64,000 bases of DNA from Pedococcus aerophilus. Its GTDB lineage: Bacteria; Actinomycetota; Actinomycetes; Actinomycetales; Dermatophilaceae. The notes under the pieces were generated by a model. It had not been told where the DNA came from, did no database searches, and saw only the letters and a list, made by a program, of their open reading frames with translations. The position numbers were made by a program, and so were the translations under genes. The stretch spans positions 62,001 through 126,000 of the forward strand of contig NZ_BAAARN010000001.1 of NCBI RefSeq assembly GCF_039532215.1. Direction: 5' to 3'. Below, piece after piece: positions 9,255 to 17,199 of the stretch (its first letter is position 1; every line of letters begins with the position of its first letter).

Positions 9255-9260
9255 TAGGCT
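9255..9260 (+). promoter_or_regulatory. -10 element of leaderless fbiC promoter
   Basis: TAGGCT followed by 6 bases and then the GTG start at 9267. No ribosome-binding site precedes the GTG, consistent with transcription starting at the codon itself. Confidence 0.65.
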
Positions 9261-9266
9261 CACGCA

Positions 9267-11780
9267 GTGACTGACAACGCGATGCGACGGGCGCTGGCCC
9301 GGGCCCGGGACGGCAAGGCCCTGGATGCGGCGGAGGCCCTGGTCCTGCTGGGGGCCCGCGGCGCCGACCTCGAGCAGCTGTTCACCTCGGCCAGCAGGGT
9401 CCGGGACGCCGCAATGGTCGCCGCCGGCCGACCCGGCGTGGTCACCTACTCGCGCAAGGTCTTCATCCCGCTGACGAGGCTGTGTCGCGACCGCTGCCAC
9501 TACTGCACGTTCGCGACCGTCCCCGGTCGTCTCCCCGCGCCATACCTCTCCCCGGACGAGGTGCTGGAGATCGCGCGGGCAGGGGCGGCTCAGGGCTGCA
9601 AGGAGGCGCTGTTCACCCTCGGTGACCGGCCCGAGGACCGCTGGCCCGCGGCGCGGGAGTGGCTCGACGCGCACGGGTACGACGACACGCTCTCGTACGT
9701 CCGCGCGATGTCCATCCGCGTGCTGGAGGAGACCGGTCTGCTGCCCCACCTCAACCCCGGTGTCATGACGTGGTCGGACCTCCAGCGGCTCAAGCCCGTC
9801 GCCCCCTCGATGGGCATGATGTTGGAGACCACCTCGCGGGCGGTGTTCGAGGAGCCCGGGGGAGCGCACTTCGGTTCTCCCGACAAGGATCCCGCGGTCC
9901 GCCTGCGGGTCCTCGAGGACGCCGGCCGCGTCGGCGTGCCGTTCACGACCGGCATCCTCGTCGGCATCGGCGAGGACGCCCAGGACCGGGTCGACAGCAT
10001 CCTCGCGATCCGCCACGTGGCCCGCGAGTACGGCACCGTCCAGGAGTGCATCGTCCAGAACTTCCGGGCCAAGGATGACACCGCGATGCGCTCGACCCCC
10101 GACCTCGGCGAGGAGGAGTACCTCGCCACGATCGCGGTGACCCGCCTCCTGCTCGGGCCCACGGTCACCGTGCAGGCGCCCCCGAACCTGTCCGAGCCCA
10201 GCGAGATCGCGCGCCTGCTCGCCGCCGGTGTCGACGACTGGGGTGGCGTCTCGCCCGTCACGCCCGACCACGTGAACCCCGAGCGCCCCTGGCCCGAGAT
10301 CGAGCGCCTCGAGCAGTGGACCGCCGAGTCGGGGCTGGAACTGGCCGAGCGGCTGACCGCGCACCCCCGGTTCGTCCGTGGAGGGCTGTCCGGCGACGAG
10401 CCGTGGTTCGACCCGCGCGTGCGCCCGCACGTCGAGGCCCTCGCCGACCCCGTGACCGGCCTGGCCCGCGTGGGTGCCGTGGCGACCGGTCTGCCGTGGC
10501 AGGAGCCGGATGGTGGCCTCAGCGACCTCGGCGCCGGCTCCGGTCGTACCGACCTGCACGCCAGCATCGACACGACCGGGCGGACCGCCGACCGCCGCAG
10601 CGACTTCGACCAGGTCTACGGCGACTGGGACGAGGTGGCGACGCGCATCGACGGTTCGGCCGCCCTGCTGCCCAGCGACGCCCGTGCAGCCCTTGCCCGC
10701 GCCGAGTCCGACCCCGCCGGCCTGTCCGACGCGGACTACCTGACGTTGTTCACCGCCGACGGTGACGACCTCGAGGCGCTGACGTCACTGGCCGACCACC
10801 TGCGGCGCGAGGTCGTCGGGGACGACGTCACCTACGTCGTCAACCGGAACATCAACTTCACCAACGTCTGCTACGTCGGTTGTCGCTTCTGCGCGTTCGC
10901 CCAGCGCAAGACCGACGCCGACGCCTACACCCTCTCGCTGGAGGAGGTCGGCACCCGCGCCGCGGAGGCCCAGGCGCTCGGTGCCACAGAGGTCTGCCTC
11001 CAGGGCGGGATCTCCCCGGACCTCAAGGCCGGCGCGTACGCCGACATCGTCCGCGCCGTGAAGTCCGCGGCCCCCGGCATCCACGTGCACGCCTTCTCTC
11101 CCATGGAGATCGCGACCGCCTCGGCCAAGCAGGGCGTCTCCGCCCGCGCCTGGCTGGAGGAGGTCAAGGACGCCGGGCTCGACTCCATACCGGGCACCGC
11201 CGCCGAGATCCTCGACGACGAGGTGCGCTGGGTCCTGACCAAGGGCAAGCTGCCCGCCGACCAGTGGCTCGAGATCGTCGCCACCGCGCACGAGCTCGGC
11301 ATCCCCAGCAGCTCGACGATGATGTACGGCCACGTCGACCACCCGCGCCACTGGGTCGGCCACCTGCGCCGCCTCCAGGAGCTCCAGGACCGCACGGGCG
11401 GGCTCACCGAGTTCGTGCCACTGCCGTTCGTCCACACGAACGCCCCGGTCTACCTCGCCGGCCTCGCCCGCCCCGGGCCCACGCTGCGCGACAACCGTGC
11501 TGTCCACGCGGTGGCACGCCTCATGCTGCACGGTCGGATCGACCACGTGCAGACGTCATGGGTCAAGCTCGGCGTCGACGGCACTCGCGCGATGCTCACC
11601 GGTGGCGCGGACGACCTCGGCGGCACGCTCATGGAGGAGACCATCAGCCGGATGGCCGGCTCCGAGCACGGCTCCGCCAAGACCGTCGCCGAGCTCACCG
11701 AGATCGCCGGTGGCATCGGCCGCCCGGTCCGGGAGCGCACGACCACGTATGGTGCCCCGGCCCGGACGGTGCCTGCCTGA
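9267..11780 (+). CDS. fbiC: 7,8-didemethyl-8-hydroxy-5-deazariboflavin (Fo) synthase
   Basis: Makes Fo, the deazaflavin chromophore of coenzyme F420, from tyrosine and the pyrimidine intermediate of riboflavin synthesis. It is a fused two-domain radical-SAM enzyme of 837 residues. The N-terminal CofG-like half has the iron-sulfur motif CRDRCHYC (C73, C77, C80); the C-terminal CofH-like half has CYVGCRFC (C535, C539, C542). GTG 9267 is set by the -10 box rather than by a ribosome-binding site. The neighbouring rib operon supplies the shared pyrimidine, though fbiC is outside the riboswitch. The remaining F420 genes are not in this window. Confidence 0.97.
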   Translation: MTDNAMRRALARARDGKALDAAEALVLLGARGADLEQLFTSASRVRDAAMVAAGRPGVVTYSRKVFIPLTRLCRDRCHYCTFATVPGRLPAPYLSPDEVLEIARAGAAQGCKEALFTLGDRPEDRWPAAREWLDAHGYDDTLSYVRAMSIRVLEETGLLPHLNPGVMTWSDLQRLKPVAPSMGMMLETTSRAVFEEPGGAHFGSPDKDPAVRLRVLEDAGRVGVPFTTGILVGIGEDAQDRVDSILAIRHVAREYGTVQECIVQNFRAKDDTAMRSTPDLGEEEYLATIAVTRLLLGPTVTVQAPPNLSEPSEIARLLAAGVDDWGGVSPVTPDHVNPERPWPEIERLEQWTAESGLELAERLTAHPRFVRGGLSGDEPWFDPRVRPHVEALADPVTGLARVGAVATGLPWQEPDGGLSDLGAGSGRTDLHASIDTTGRTADRRSDFDQVYGDWDEVATRIDGSAALLPSDARAALARAESDPAGLSDADYLTLFTADGDDLEALTSLADHLRREVVGDDVTYVVNRNINFTNVCYVGCRFCAFAQRKTDADAYTLSLEEVGTRAAEAQALGATEVCLQGGISPDLKAGAYADIVRAVKSAAPGIHVHAFSPMEIATASAKQGVSARAWLEEVKDAGLDSIPGTAAEILDDEVRWVLTKGKLPADQWLEIVATAHELGIPSSSTMMYGHVDHPRHWVGHLRRLQELQDRTGGLTEFVPLPFVHTNAPVYLAGLARPGPTLRDNRAVHAVARLMLHGRIDHVQTSWVKLGVDGTRAMLTGGADDLGGTLMEETISRMAGSEHGSAKTVAELTEIAGGIGRPVRERTTTYGAPARTVPA

Positions 11781-11821
11781 CCACCGCCCGACCGGGTTCG
11801 TCGGGGGCGGCACCCCACCCG

Positions 11822-11827
11822 TACCCT
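11822..11827 (+). promoter_or_regulatory. -10 element of leaderless hisE promoter
   Basis: TACCCT followed by 6 bases and the GTG start at 11834. It lies in the 53-base gap after fbiC. Confidence 0.6.
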
Positions 11828-11833
11828 TGACGC

Positions 11834-12097
11834 GTGAAGACCTTCGACGACCTGTACGCCGAGCTGGCCCAGAAGGCGGTGTCCCGCCCCGAGGGCTCGG
11901 GCACCGTCCGTGAGCTGGACGCCGGCGTGCATGCCATCGGGAAGAAGATCGTCGAGGAGGCGGCCGAGGTCTGGATGGCTGCCGAGCACGAGGGCAAGGA
12001 GCGCACGGCCGAGGAGATCAGCCAGCTGCTCTACCACCTCCAGGTGCTCATGATCGCCTCAGACATCAGCCTCGACGACGTCTACACCCACCTCTAG
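11834..12097 (+). CDS. hisE: phosphoribosyl-ATP pyrophosphatase
   Basis: Second step of histidine biosynthesis: hydrolyses phosphoribosyl-ATP to phosphoribosyl-AMP. 87 residues, the stand-alone form typical of actinobacteria (in enterobacteria it is fused to HisI). The MazG-like metal-binding pattern is clear: [13 protein letters not shown] and [13 protein letters not shown]. It is followed after 13 bases by hisG, which catalyses the first step, so the two opening reactions are made together. GTG start set by the upstream -10 box. Confidence 0.95.
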   Translation: MKTFDDLYAELAQKAVSRPEGSGTVRELDAGVHAIGKKIVEEAAEVWMAAEHEGKERTAEEISQLLYHLQVLMIASDISLDDVYTHL

Positions 12098-12110
12098 GAA
12101 CCACACCCCA

Positions 12111-12956
12111 ATGCTGCGAATTGCCGTGCCCAACAAGGGCTCCCTGTCCGAGGCCTCTGTCGAGATGCTGCGCGAGGCCGGCTACCGCGTCCGTCGCGAC
12201 AGCAAGGAGCTCGTCCTCACCGACGCCGACAACGACGTCGAGTTCTTCTACCTGCGCCCGCGCGACATCGCCGTCTACGTCGGCTCCGGCACCGTGGACT
12301 GCGGCATCACCGGCCGCGACCTGCTGCTCGACTCGGGCAGCGCGGCCATCGAGGTCATGACGCTCGGGTTCGGCGGCTCGACCTTCCGGTATGCCGCGAA
12401 GCCCGGCACGTGCGCCTCCGTCGAGGAGATCGCCGGTCGCCGGGTCGCGACCAGCTACTCCGGCCTCGTCGAGAAGCACCTGGCCGGTCTCGGCATCAAT
12501 GCCGAGGTCGTCCGCCTCGACGGCGCGGTCGAGACCGCGATCACCCTCGGGGTGGCCGACGTGATCGCCGACGTCGTGGAGACCGGCACCACCCTGCGCC
12601 AGCAGGGGCTGGAGGTCTTCGGTGACGAGATCCTGCGCAGCGAGGCGGTCCTCATCCGTCGCGAGGGGAGCGGCGAGACCGCCGCGGTCGAGGTGCTGCG
12701 CCGTCGCCTCACCGGCGTGATCACCGCCCGCCACTACGTCATGCTCGACTACGACGTGCCGGTGGACCTCGTCGAGGACGCCTGCGCGATCACCCCCGGC
12801 CTGGAGTCGCCGACCGTGTCCCAGCTCCAGAACAAGGACTGGGCGGCCGTCCGGGCGATGGTGCCGCGGTCGCGGACGAACGCGATCATGGACGAGCTGT
12901 GGGACCTCGGTGCCCGGGCCATCCTCGTGACGGACATCGCTGCGTGCCGGTTGTGA
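12111..12956 (+). CDS. hisG: ATP phosphoribosyltransferase (long form)
   Basis: Commits ATP and PRPP to histidine biosynthesis; target of feedback inhibition by histidine. 281 residues is the long HisG form, which carries its own C-terminal regulatory domain (about 210-281) and needs no HisZ. Markers are LRIAVPNKGSLSEA at the N-terminus, DCGITGRDLLLD, and the PRPP-binding segment ADVIADVVETGTTLRQQGL. A TAGGA sequence 12 bases before the ATG is a loose ribosome-binding site. The TGA overlaps the GTG of the PH-domain gene. Confidence 0.96.
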   Translation: MLRIAVPNKGSLSEASVEMLREAGYRVRRDSKELVLTDADNDVEFFYLRPRDIAVYVGSGTVDCGITGRDLLLDSGSAAIEVMTLGFGGSTFRYAAKPGTCASVEEIAGRRVATSYSGLVEKHLAGLGINAEVVRLDGAVETAITLGVADVIADVVETGTTLRQQGLEVFGDEILRSEAVLIRREGSGETAAVEVLRRRLTGVITARHYVMLDYDVPVDLVEDACAITPGLESPTVSQLQNKDWAAVRAMVPRSRTNAIMDELWDLGARAILVTDIAACRL

Positions 12957-13453
12957 ACGACACGAGTGCCGCTGGGCGGTCCGACGAGGCCACCGCGTTC
13001 GCGGTGTTCCAGCCGCGCCGTGGTCGGGTGATGGCGCTCGGGATGGCTGCCGCGACCCTCCTGCTGTTCGGGGTCATCGCAGTCTTCCTCCCGGGACCCG
13101 CGGAGGCCGGGACGTGGCGCACCGGCGACAAGATCTTCTTCGCGGGCGTCGGGGTGGCGATCGCCTTCCTGCTGTGGAGGTTTGCCTCCATCCGCGCGGT
13201 GCCCACCCGCGAGGGCCTCACGGTGCGCAACCTCATCACCACCCGCGTCGTGCCGTGGCGCAGCATCGTCGATGTGCGGTTCGGCGGCGGCGACCCGTGG
13301 GTGACCGTCGAGCTCGACGACACCGACACCTTGGCCATCATGGCGATCCAGAAGGCCGACGCGGAGTACGGCCGTGGTGAGGCCAGCCGCCTCGCTGCTC
13401 TCGTCCAGGCGCTCGGCCCCTCGGCGAAGAGCCCGGACGTCACTGCCGGCTGA
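12953..13453 (+). CDS. PH-domain membrane protein
   Basis: 166 residues from the GTG that overlaps the hisG stop by 4 bases; a GTG at 12944 is also in frame but lies deeper in hisG. Two membrane helices are visible (about 25-47, VMALGMAAATLLLFGVIAVF, and 60-77, KIFFAGVGVAIAFLLWRF), followed by a compact beta-rich domain with VPTREGLTVRNLITTRVVPWRSI, split here as VPTREGLTVRNL and RVVPWRSIVDVRFGG. That is the pattern of small bacterial PH-domain proteins often encoded next to hisG in actinobacteria. Role unknown; the link to histidine synthesis is positional only. Confidence 0.8.
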   Translation: MNDTSAAGRSDEATAFAVFQPRRGRVMALGMAAATLLLFGVIAVFLPGPAEAGTWRTGDKIFFAGVGVAIAFLLWRFASIRAVPTREGLTVRNLITTRVVPWRSIVDVRFGGGDPWVTVELDDTDTLAIMAIQKADAEYGRGEASRLAALVQALGPSAKSPDVTAG

Positions 13454-13455
13454 GT

Positions 13456-13656
13456 TCGGACGCGCTCACTTCCTCGACCCACGGACAGGGAAGGGGATGT
13501 CAGCCAGTGCACGGACACGATGTTGGCGTACCACTCCGGAGCCCTACCCGGGTCACCGGCGAAGGCCGCTACGTCCGCGCAGGGTCGCTCGATCGTGCAT
13601 TCCACGCTCACATCAACGCTCACCAGCGCGTCATCTCCCAACAGCACCGCCTCCAT
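13456..13656 (-). pseudogene. remnant of an SRPBCC-family protein (N-terminal fragment)
   Basis: On the minus strand the frame reads SVDVSVECTIERPCADVAAF then GDPGRAPEWYANIVSVHWLT and SPSLSVGRGSERV, which matches the first third of SRPBCC (polyketide cyclase/START-like) proteins of about 140-150 residues. The match ends exactly where the convergent PH-domain gene begins, and the frame upstream of about 13656 makes no sense. I therefore read it as a truncated, probably dead gene whose 3' part was lost. It lies downstream of the ECF sigma factor on the same strand, where an anti-sigma gene would be expected. Identity is from motif memory and should be treated as moderate. Confidence 0.5.
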
Positions 13657-13783
13657 GGGAGAGAGGGTCTGCAGGTGCCGAACACTGGTGGCTCGAGATC
13701 GCGAGGTGCAGGTCTGACATCCAGCGCACTCGGGCGGCGCCTGTAGGACCAGCCACCGAACCGCGCGCCCGACGTGGGCTCCT

Positions 13784-14386
13784 CTAGGCGCTGGCAACCT
13801 CTGGGTCGAGAGCATGCGCCAGTGAGCGCAACCCGTCCCTGATACGGGTCTTCGCGGTGCTGTGCGGAATGCCCAGGTGCGAAGCAACCTCGGTGTATGT
13901 CAGGCCGTTGAAGTACGCGAGCTGGACGGCGGTGCGCTGCTTCATCGTGAGCGCTGCAAGTGCACCTCGGACTCGGGCGGCCTCGAAGGAGGTGTGTGCC
14001 GACTCGGCGGTCGAGTCGAATGGTGCCTGCGTCACCTTCCGTGTCCACACGTCCTCACGGGCGCGGCTCGCACTGACACTGCGGACCCGGTCCACTGCGC
14101 GGCGGTGCGCAATGGTCAGAATCCAGCCGGCTGCACTGCCCCGCGACGGTTCGTACCGCCCGGCCTCGGCCCACACGTACGCGAAGACGTCCTGGGTGAT
14201 CTCCTCGGCGAGTGCGTGCTGGACCACGACGCGCAGCACGAGCCCGAAAACGCGCGGCGCCGTCGCGGCGTAGACGTGCTCGAACGCGGCCTCGTCCCCC
14301 GATGCGCAGCGGACCAGCAGGTCGCCCAACGACTGCGCCTCGTCGCCTTCGCCGGTCCACTCGTCGAGTGGTGCGCTGTGCGCCAT
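13784..14386 (-). CDS. ECF RNA polymerase sigma factor, SigK/ECF19-like
   Basis: 200 residues from an ATG overlapping the regulator's stop (ATGA); a GTG one codon earlier is possible. Region 2 (about 25-100) contains ITQDVFAYVWAEAGRYEP and GWILTIAHRRAVDRVRS, and region 4 (about 135-190) contains MKQRTAVQLAYFNGLTYTEV and STAKTRIRDGLRSL. The HRRAVDRVR stretch is characteristic of the SigK/ECF19 group, whose members are held by a membrane anti-sigma (RskA) usually encoded directly downstream. None exists here: downstream lies only a 330-base gap with an SRPBCC remnant. Coupling to an OhrR-like repressor suggests control by organic peroxides at the level of transcription instead. The family call is firm; the regulation is inference. 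Confidence 0.9.
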   Translation of the reverse strand: MAHSAPLDEWTGEGDEAQSLGDLLVRCASGDEAAFEHVYAATAPRVFGLVLRVVVQHALAEEITQDVFAYVWAEAGRYEPSRGSAAGWILTIAHRRAVDRVRSVSASRAREDVWTRKVTQAPFDSTAESAHTSFEAARVRGALAALTMKQRTAVQLAYFNGLTYTEVASHLGIPHSTAKTRIRDGLRSLAHALDPEVASA

Positions 14387-14829
14387 CACGAGGTTCCCCC
14401 CGACATCCGCATCACCAGGTCGTGCAGGTCGTCTCGCAGCCCGCTCAGCTCATCGCCGCACAATCCGGTCTGCTCGACGACGTTCAGCTGCGCGCGCGAC
14501 GCGCCCAGCTCGACGGCAGCGCCCTGGGTTGTGAGGCGAACTCGACGACTTCGCGCATCGTCCGGGTCCAGGGCGCGCACGACGAGCCCAGCTTCCTCGA
14601 GGCGCCCCAGGATGGGGCTGACCGCGGCCGGCGACAGCTGCAACCGGTCGGCAATCTCGTGGGCGGGTTGGTCATCGGACTCCCACAGCACGAGCATCAC
14701 CAGATACTGCGGATACGTCAGCCCGACGGCTTCCAGCAGAGGTCGGTACGCGCGGGTCACCTGGTTCGTCGCGGCATACAACGCGAAGCACAGCTGGTCG
14801 TTCAGTCGCAGATTGCTGGACGTGGTCAT
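14386..14829 (-). CDS. OhrR-like MarR-family redox regulator
   Basis: 147 residues. The start chosen is ATG 14829, which has GGGAG five bases upstream; an in-frame start at 14856 lacks this. The N-terminus NDQLCFALYAATNQVTRAYR and LTYPQYLVMLVLWE carries the OhrR signature: the peroxide-sensing cysteine C14 plus Y28 and Y39, which in Bacillus OhrR hydrogen-bond to that cysteine. A second cysteine, C124 (TGLCGDE), suggests the two-Cys type that forms a disulfide on oxidation, as in Xanthomonas OhrR. The winged helix is at about 55-105 (LSPAAVSPILGRLEEAGLV). An 18-bp palindrome lies 30 bases upstream. The usual partner, the peroxidase gene ohr, is absent. Confidence 0.9.
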   Translation of the reverse strand: MTTSSNLRLNDQLCFALYAATNQVTRAYRPLLEAVGLTYPQYLVMLVLWESDDQPAHEIADRLQLSPAAVSPILGRLEEAGLVVRALDPDDARSRRVRLTTQGAAVELGASRAQLNVVEQTGLCGDELSGLRDDLHDLVMRMSGGTS

Positions 14830-14858
14830 CGGCACTCCCTTGTCGGCCATCGGCAACG

Positions 14859-14876
14859 TAGTTCACGCGTGAACTA
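14859..14876. promoter_or_regulatory. 18-bp perfect palindrome, probable OhrR-like operator
   Basis: TAGTTCACGCGTGAACTA is identical to its own reverse complement over all 18 bases. It lies 30-47 bases upstream of the regulator's ATG, the place for an autoregulatory operator overlapping a promoter. MarR dimers bind such symmetric sites. No second copy was seen elsewhere in the window. Confidence 0.7.
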
Positions 14877-15267
14877 TCCGCACGGTGGGCGGCCCCCGGC
14901 GACAACACTCTGACCGAACAGGTGATACGACAAGCGCCGACGCTTAGCGTTCGAAACCGCCCAATCCGCTCGCTCACGCAAGGAAGAGGGGACCACTTCA
15001 GGGTTGTGCACCGCAGGGTTGACCCTCGCAAGACCCTTCGACTCCCGCCTGGGCATCGCATCAGCTACCGGCAGATGACCCCCATCCCGCTGCAACGGCG
15101 AGAGAGGCCCGGAGGACCACACGAGTCCACACCTTCATCGATCAGTTCCGGAATCACCCAAGCAGGTGCCTCACCACCCACGGAGACCACCGCTTGTCTG
15201 TGGATCAGCAGTCGTACTCATCTCGGCACATCCGCGGAACGCGGCAGGAGCGGACCTTGGGTCTCCG
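14877..15267. other. 391-bp stretch without a convincing gene
   Basis: Lower in GC than its surroundings by eye, with short open frames on both strands that lack family motifs, good starts and typical codon use. No tRNA, hairpin terminator or inverted repeats were noticed. It could be decayed sequence beside the OhrR-like regulator. Confidence 0.5.
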
Positions 15268-15678
15268 TCAGTCGAACACGATGAGATGACCGTTGTTCGG
15301 CTCGGACTCGTGTCCGAGTGCCGCTGTCTCGGGGCCGTCTACGGCAACGCGAATGAGCCGCCATGCCGGGAAGCCGAATCCGCCGGAAGACGCCGAAATC
15401 GTGGTTGCGCGCCCGCCAGCGGGCAGAGGCGAGATATCTTCCCAATCCCGATCCCCACCTCCACCAAAGAGGAACTTCCACTGCCCTTGTTCAAGCTTGT
15501 AGGAGCCGTGAGTCTGGAACAGTCCATCTGAGGAGAACGACAAGACAGCAACGACTGCACAGTCGTTCTGTCGAGCCTTGGCGAGGAGTCGATACCGCCT
15601 TCGCCGGCTAGGGCGAGGATCCGAGGCCGCCGGCAGGTCGTCGGCCAGCGCCCCAAGGGCATAAGTCCAAGGGTCCAT
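15268..15678 (-). CDS. hypothetical protein, 136 residues
   Basis: I do not recognise this family. The start is ATG 15678, preceded at 6 bases by CAGGGT, which fits the leaderless -10 pattern of this chromosome. The protein is soluble: an N-terminal helix (MDPWTYALGALADDLPA), a basic RRRRYRLLAKARQ segment, then a beta-rich core, AVVAVLSFSSDGLFQTHGSY, with a Gly-rich FLFGGGGDRDW turn and an ending WRLIRVAVDGPE and GHLIVFD. The alternating strands and the phrase RVAVDGPE hint at a small beta-sandwich. GC is lower than in neighbouring genes, and adjacent flanks are empty, so it may be acquired. No signal peptide or membrane segment. Confidence 0.6.
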   Translation of the reverse strand: MDPWTYALGALADDLPAASDPRPSRRRRYRLLAKARQNDCAVVAVLSFSSDGLFQTHGSYKLEQGQWKFLFGGGGDRDWEDISPLPAGGRATTISASSGGFGFPAWRLIRVAVDGPETAALGHESEPNNGHLIVFD

Positions 15679-15684
15679 GTGCCT

Positions 15685-15690
15685 ACCCTG
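15685..15690 (-). promoter_or_regulatory. possible -10 element for the 136-residue hypothetical gene
   Basis: On the minus strand CAGGGT is followed by AGGCAC and then the ATG at 15678, matching the leaderless geometry, with C in place of the first T. Confidence 0.4.
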
Positions 15691-15794
15691 CCCGAGTCCT
15701 CCTCATCGAGGCACGCGCGAGCGTCAGAGCACACCCCGGTAGGCAAGCCGTCCGAGCATCAGGTATCCGAGCCACAGCACAAGGAGCCGTACTC

Positions 15795-15905
15795 ATGGCA
15801 AGTGCGGATCGACCGGCCGCCAATGGCACCTCTGGGGTACCACAGCCCGGCAAGGGCTTGGTGTATGTCGTCGCGCGCGAACAAGGGCAACCGGCCGACC
15901 GCTGA
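15795..15905 (+). CDS. possible small ORF of 36 residues
   Basis: An ATG preceded at 8 bases by AAGGAG (15781-15786), one of the best ribosome-binding sites in the window, opens a 36-codon frame ending in TGA. The peptide reads MASADRPAANGTSGVPQPGK then GLVYVVAREQGQPADR; it has no membrane segment or known motif. It stands alone in about 510 bases (15679-16188) otherwise lacking genes. The remainder, 15906-16188, shows only shadow frames. The ORF may be a real small protein or the leftover start of a lost gene. Confidence 0.3.
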   Translation: MASADRPAANGTSGVPQPGKGLVYVVAREQGQPADR

Positions 15906-16188
15906 CCCAGATGGCCCGCTTCCTGATCGTACGGCCCTCTTCCTTCACACGACAAGGAAGCGCACAAACGCCGGCTCATCGGCATGAGAGGGCGTCCCCA
16001 AGTTCGAGGGAGACGTGCCAGGGGAGAGGCGCCGGACGTGCCGAACTCGTCGACGGCGTCCTCGGTCGGCTGACAGGCAGCTGCCGCCGACGACCTCCGC
16101 GTCAGCTGCCGTCCTCGCGAGCGCTTCGTCGCCTCGCCGCAAATCGTTCGCCCTGCACCCTGTTCGCGGCGAGACTGGCGCGGTGCGG

Positions 16189-17190
16189 ATGCATGCCGAC
16201 CAGCTCGAGGTCTCCCGGTCGACCGTCCGGGCGCTGGTCGCGGACCAGTTCCCGGAGTGGGCCGACCTGCCCGTGACGGACCTCGCGTCGCACGGCACCG
16301 TGAACATCCTCTTCCGGCTCGGTGACGAGCTCGTCGCCCGCCTGCCCATGCAGCCCGACGACCCTGACGTGGCCACTCGGCGCGTGGCGCAGGAGGTGGA
16401 CGCGGCACGCCTGCTCCTCGACCGGGTCCCGGTGCCGACCCCCGAGCCGGTCGCGCTGGGCCGTCCCGGCCCGGGCTACCCCCTGCCGTGGTCGGTCTAC
16501 CGCTGGCTGACGGGGGCGAACGCCAGCCCGGTGGTCGCCGCCGCGGCCGCCATGGGTCAGGACCCGCCCGTGGTCGGTCCGGACCTCGGCGCCGACCTCG
16601 CCGAGGTGGTGCTCGCCCTGCGCGACATCGGTACGGGTGGACGCACCTTCTCGGGTGAGGGGCGCGGGGGAGTGCTGGCCGACCACGACGCCTACGTCGC
16701 CCGCGGCCTCGCGAGCAGCGCCGGGCTCATCGACACCGAGGCCCTCGCTGGCCTGTGGGCACGCGTCCGCACCACACCCCGGCACGAGCCGGACACCCTC
16801 ACCCACGGAGACCTCATGCCCGGCAACCTGCTCGTCGAGGACGGGCGCCTGGCCGCAGTCCTCGACGTCGGGGGCGTGGGACCCGCCGATCCGGCGCTCG
16901 ACCTCATGCCGGCGTGGAACCTGCTCGATCCCGGTGCCCGGTCAGCGTTCCGGGAGGGACTGGGCGCCGACGACGACCTGTGGGACCGGGGTCGTGCCTG
17001 GGCCCTGGCCCAGGCCATCGGCTGCCACGCCTACTACCGCACGACGAACCCCGTCATGTCGCAGACCGCGCACCACACCCTGACGGCCCTGCTCGAGGCC
17101 GACGACACCAAGGCCGACGACACCAAGGCCGACGACCTCGAGGCCGACCACATCGAGGCCGACGAGGCCCCGCCCGGAGCCCGCTCGTGA
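16189..17190 (+). CDS. aminoglycoside-phosphotransferase-family protein
   Basis: 333 residues of the APH/choline-kinase fold, which phosphorylates small hydroxylated substrates; the real substrate cannot be told. An ATG at 16189 gives a sensible N-terminus; longer starts add Arg-rich nonsense. The nucleotide-binding lobe includes HGTVNILFRLGDELVARLP with the lysine position replaced by Arg; the catalytic loop is LTHGDLMPGNLLVEDGRLAA with Asp and Asn, followed by VLDVGGVGPADPALDL, where the usual magnesium-binding DxGD is degenerate (DVGG). The C-terminus is an acidic pentapeptide repeat encoded by 15-bp tandem repeats. No ribosome-binding site of note. It stops 10 bases from the convergent MFS gene. 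Confidence 0.8.
   Translation: MHADQLEVSRSTVRALVADQFPEWADLPVTDLASHGTVNILFRLGDELVARLPMQPDDPDVATRRVAQEVDAARLLLDRVPVPTPEPVALGRPGPGYPLPWSVYRWLTGANASPVVAAAAAMGQDPPVVGPDLGADLAEVVLALRDIGTGGRTFSGEGRGGVLADHDAYVARGLASSAGLIDTEALAGLWARVRTTPRHEPDTLTHGDLMPGNLLVEDGRLAAVLDVGGVGPADPALDLMPAWNLLDPGARSAFREGLGADDDLWDRGRAWALAQAIGCHAYYRTTNPVMSQTAHHTLTALLEADDTKADDTKADDLEADHIEADEAPPGARS
17098..17157 (+). repeat. four 15-bp tandem repeats in coding sequence
   Basis: Units of the type GCCGACGACACCAAG start at 17098, 17113, 17128 and 17143; the first two are identical and the others diverge at the third to fifth codon. They encode ADDTK, ADDTK, ADDLE and ADHIE, a charged tail that ends the phosphotransferase-like protein. 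The unit length keeps the frame, so copy number can change without breaking the gene. Confidence 0.85.
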
Positions 17191-17199
17191 CGACCGCGA

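Noticed and set aside
14922-15284. 120-codon plus-strand frame in the gene-poor segment
   Set aside because: No ribosome-binding site, no leaderless -10 geometry, and Arg/Thr/Ser-rich sequence with no motif. Kept only as part of the non-coding stretch.
13454-16188. Possible insertion sequence or genomic island
   Set aside because: I found no transposase or integrase motif, no terminal inverted repeats, no target-site duplications and no tRNA edge; atypical composition alone is not enough.
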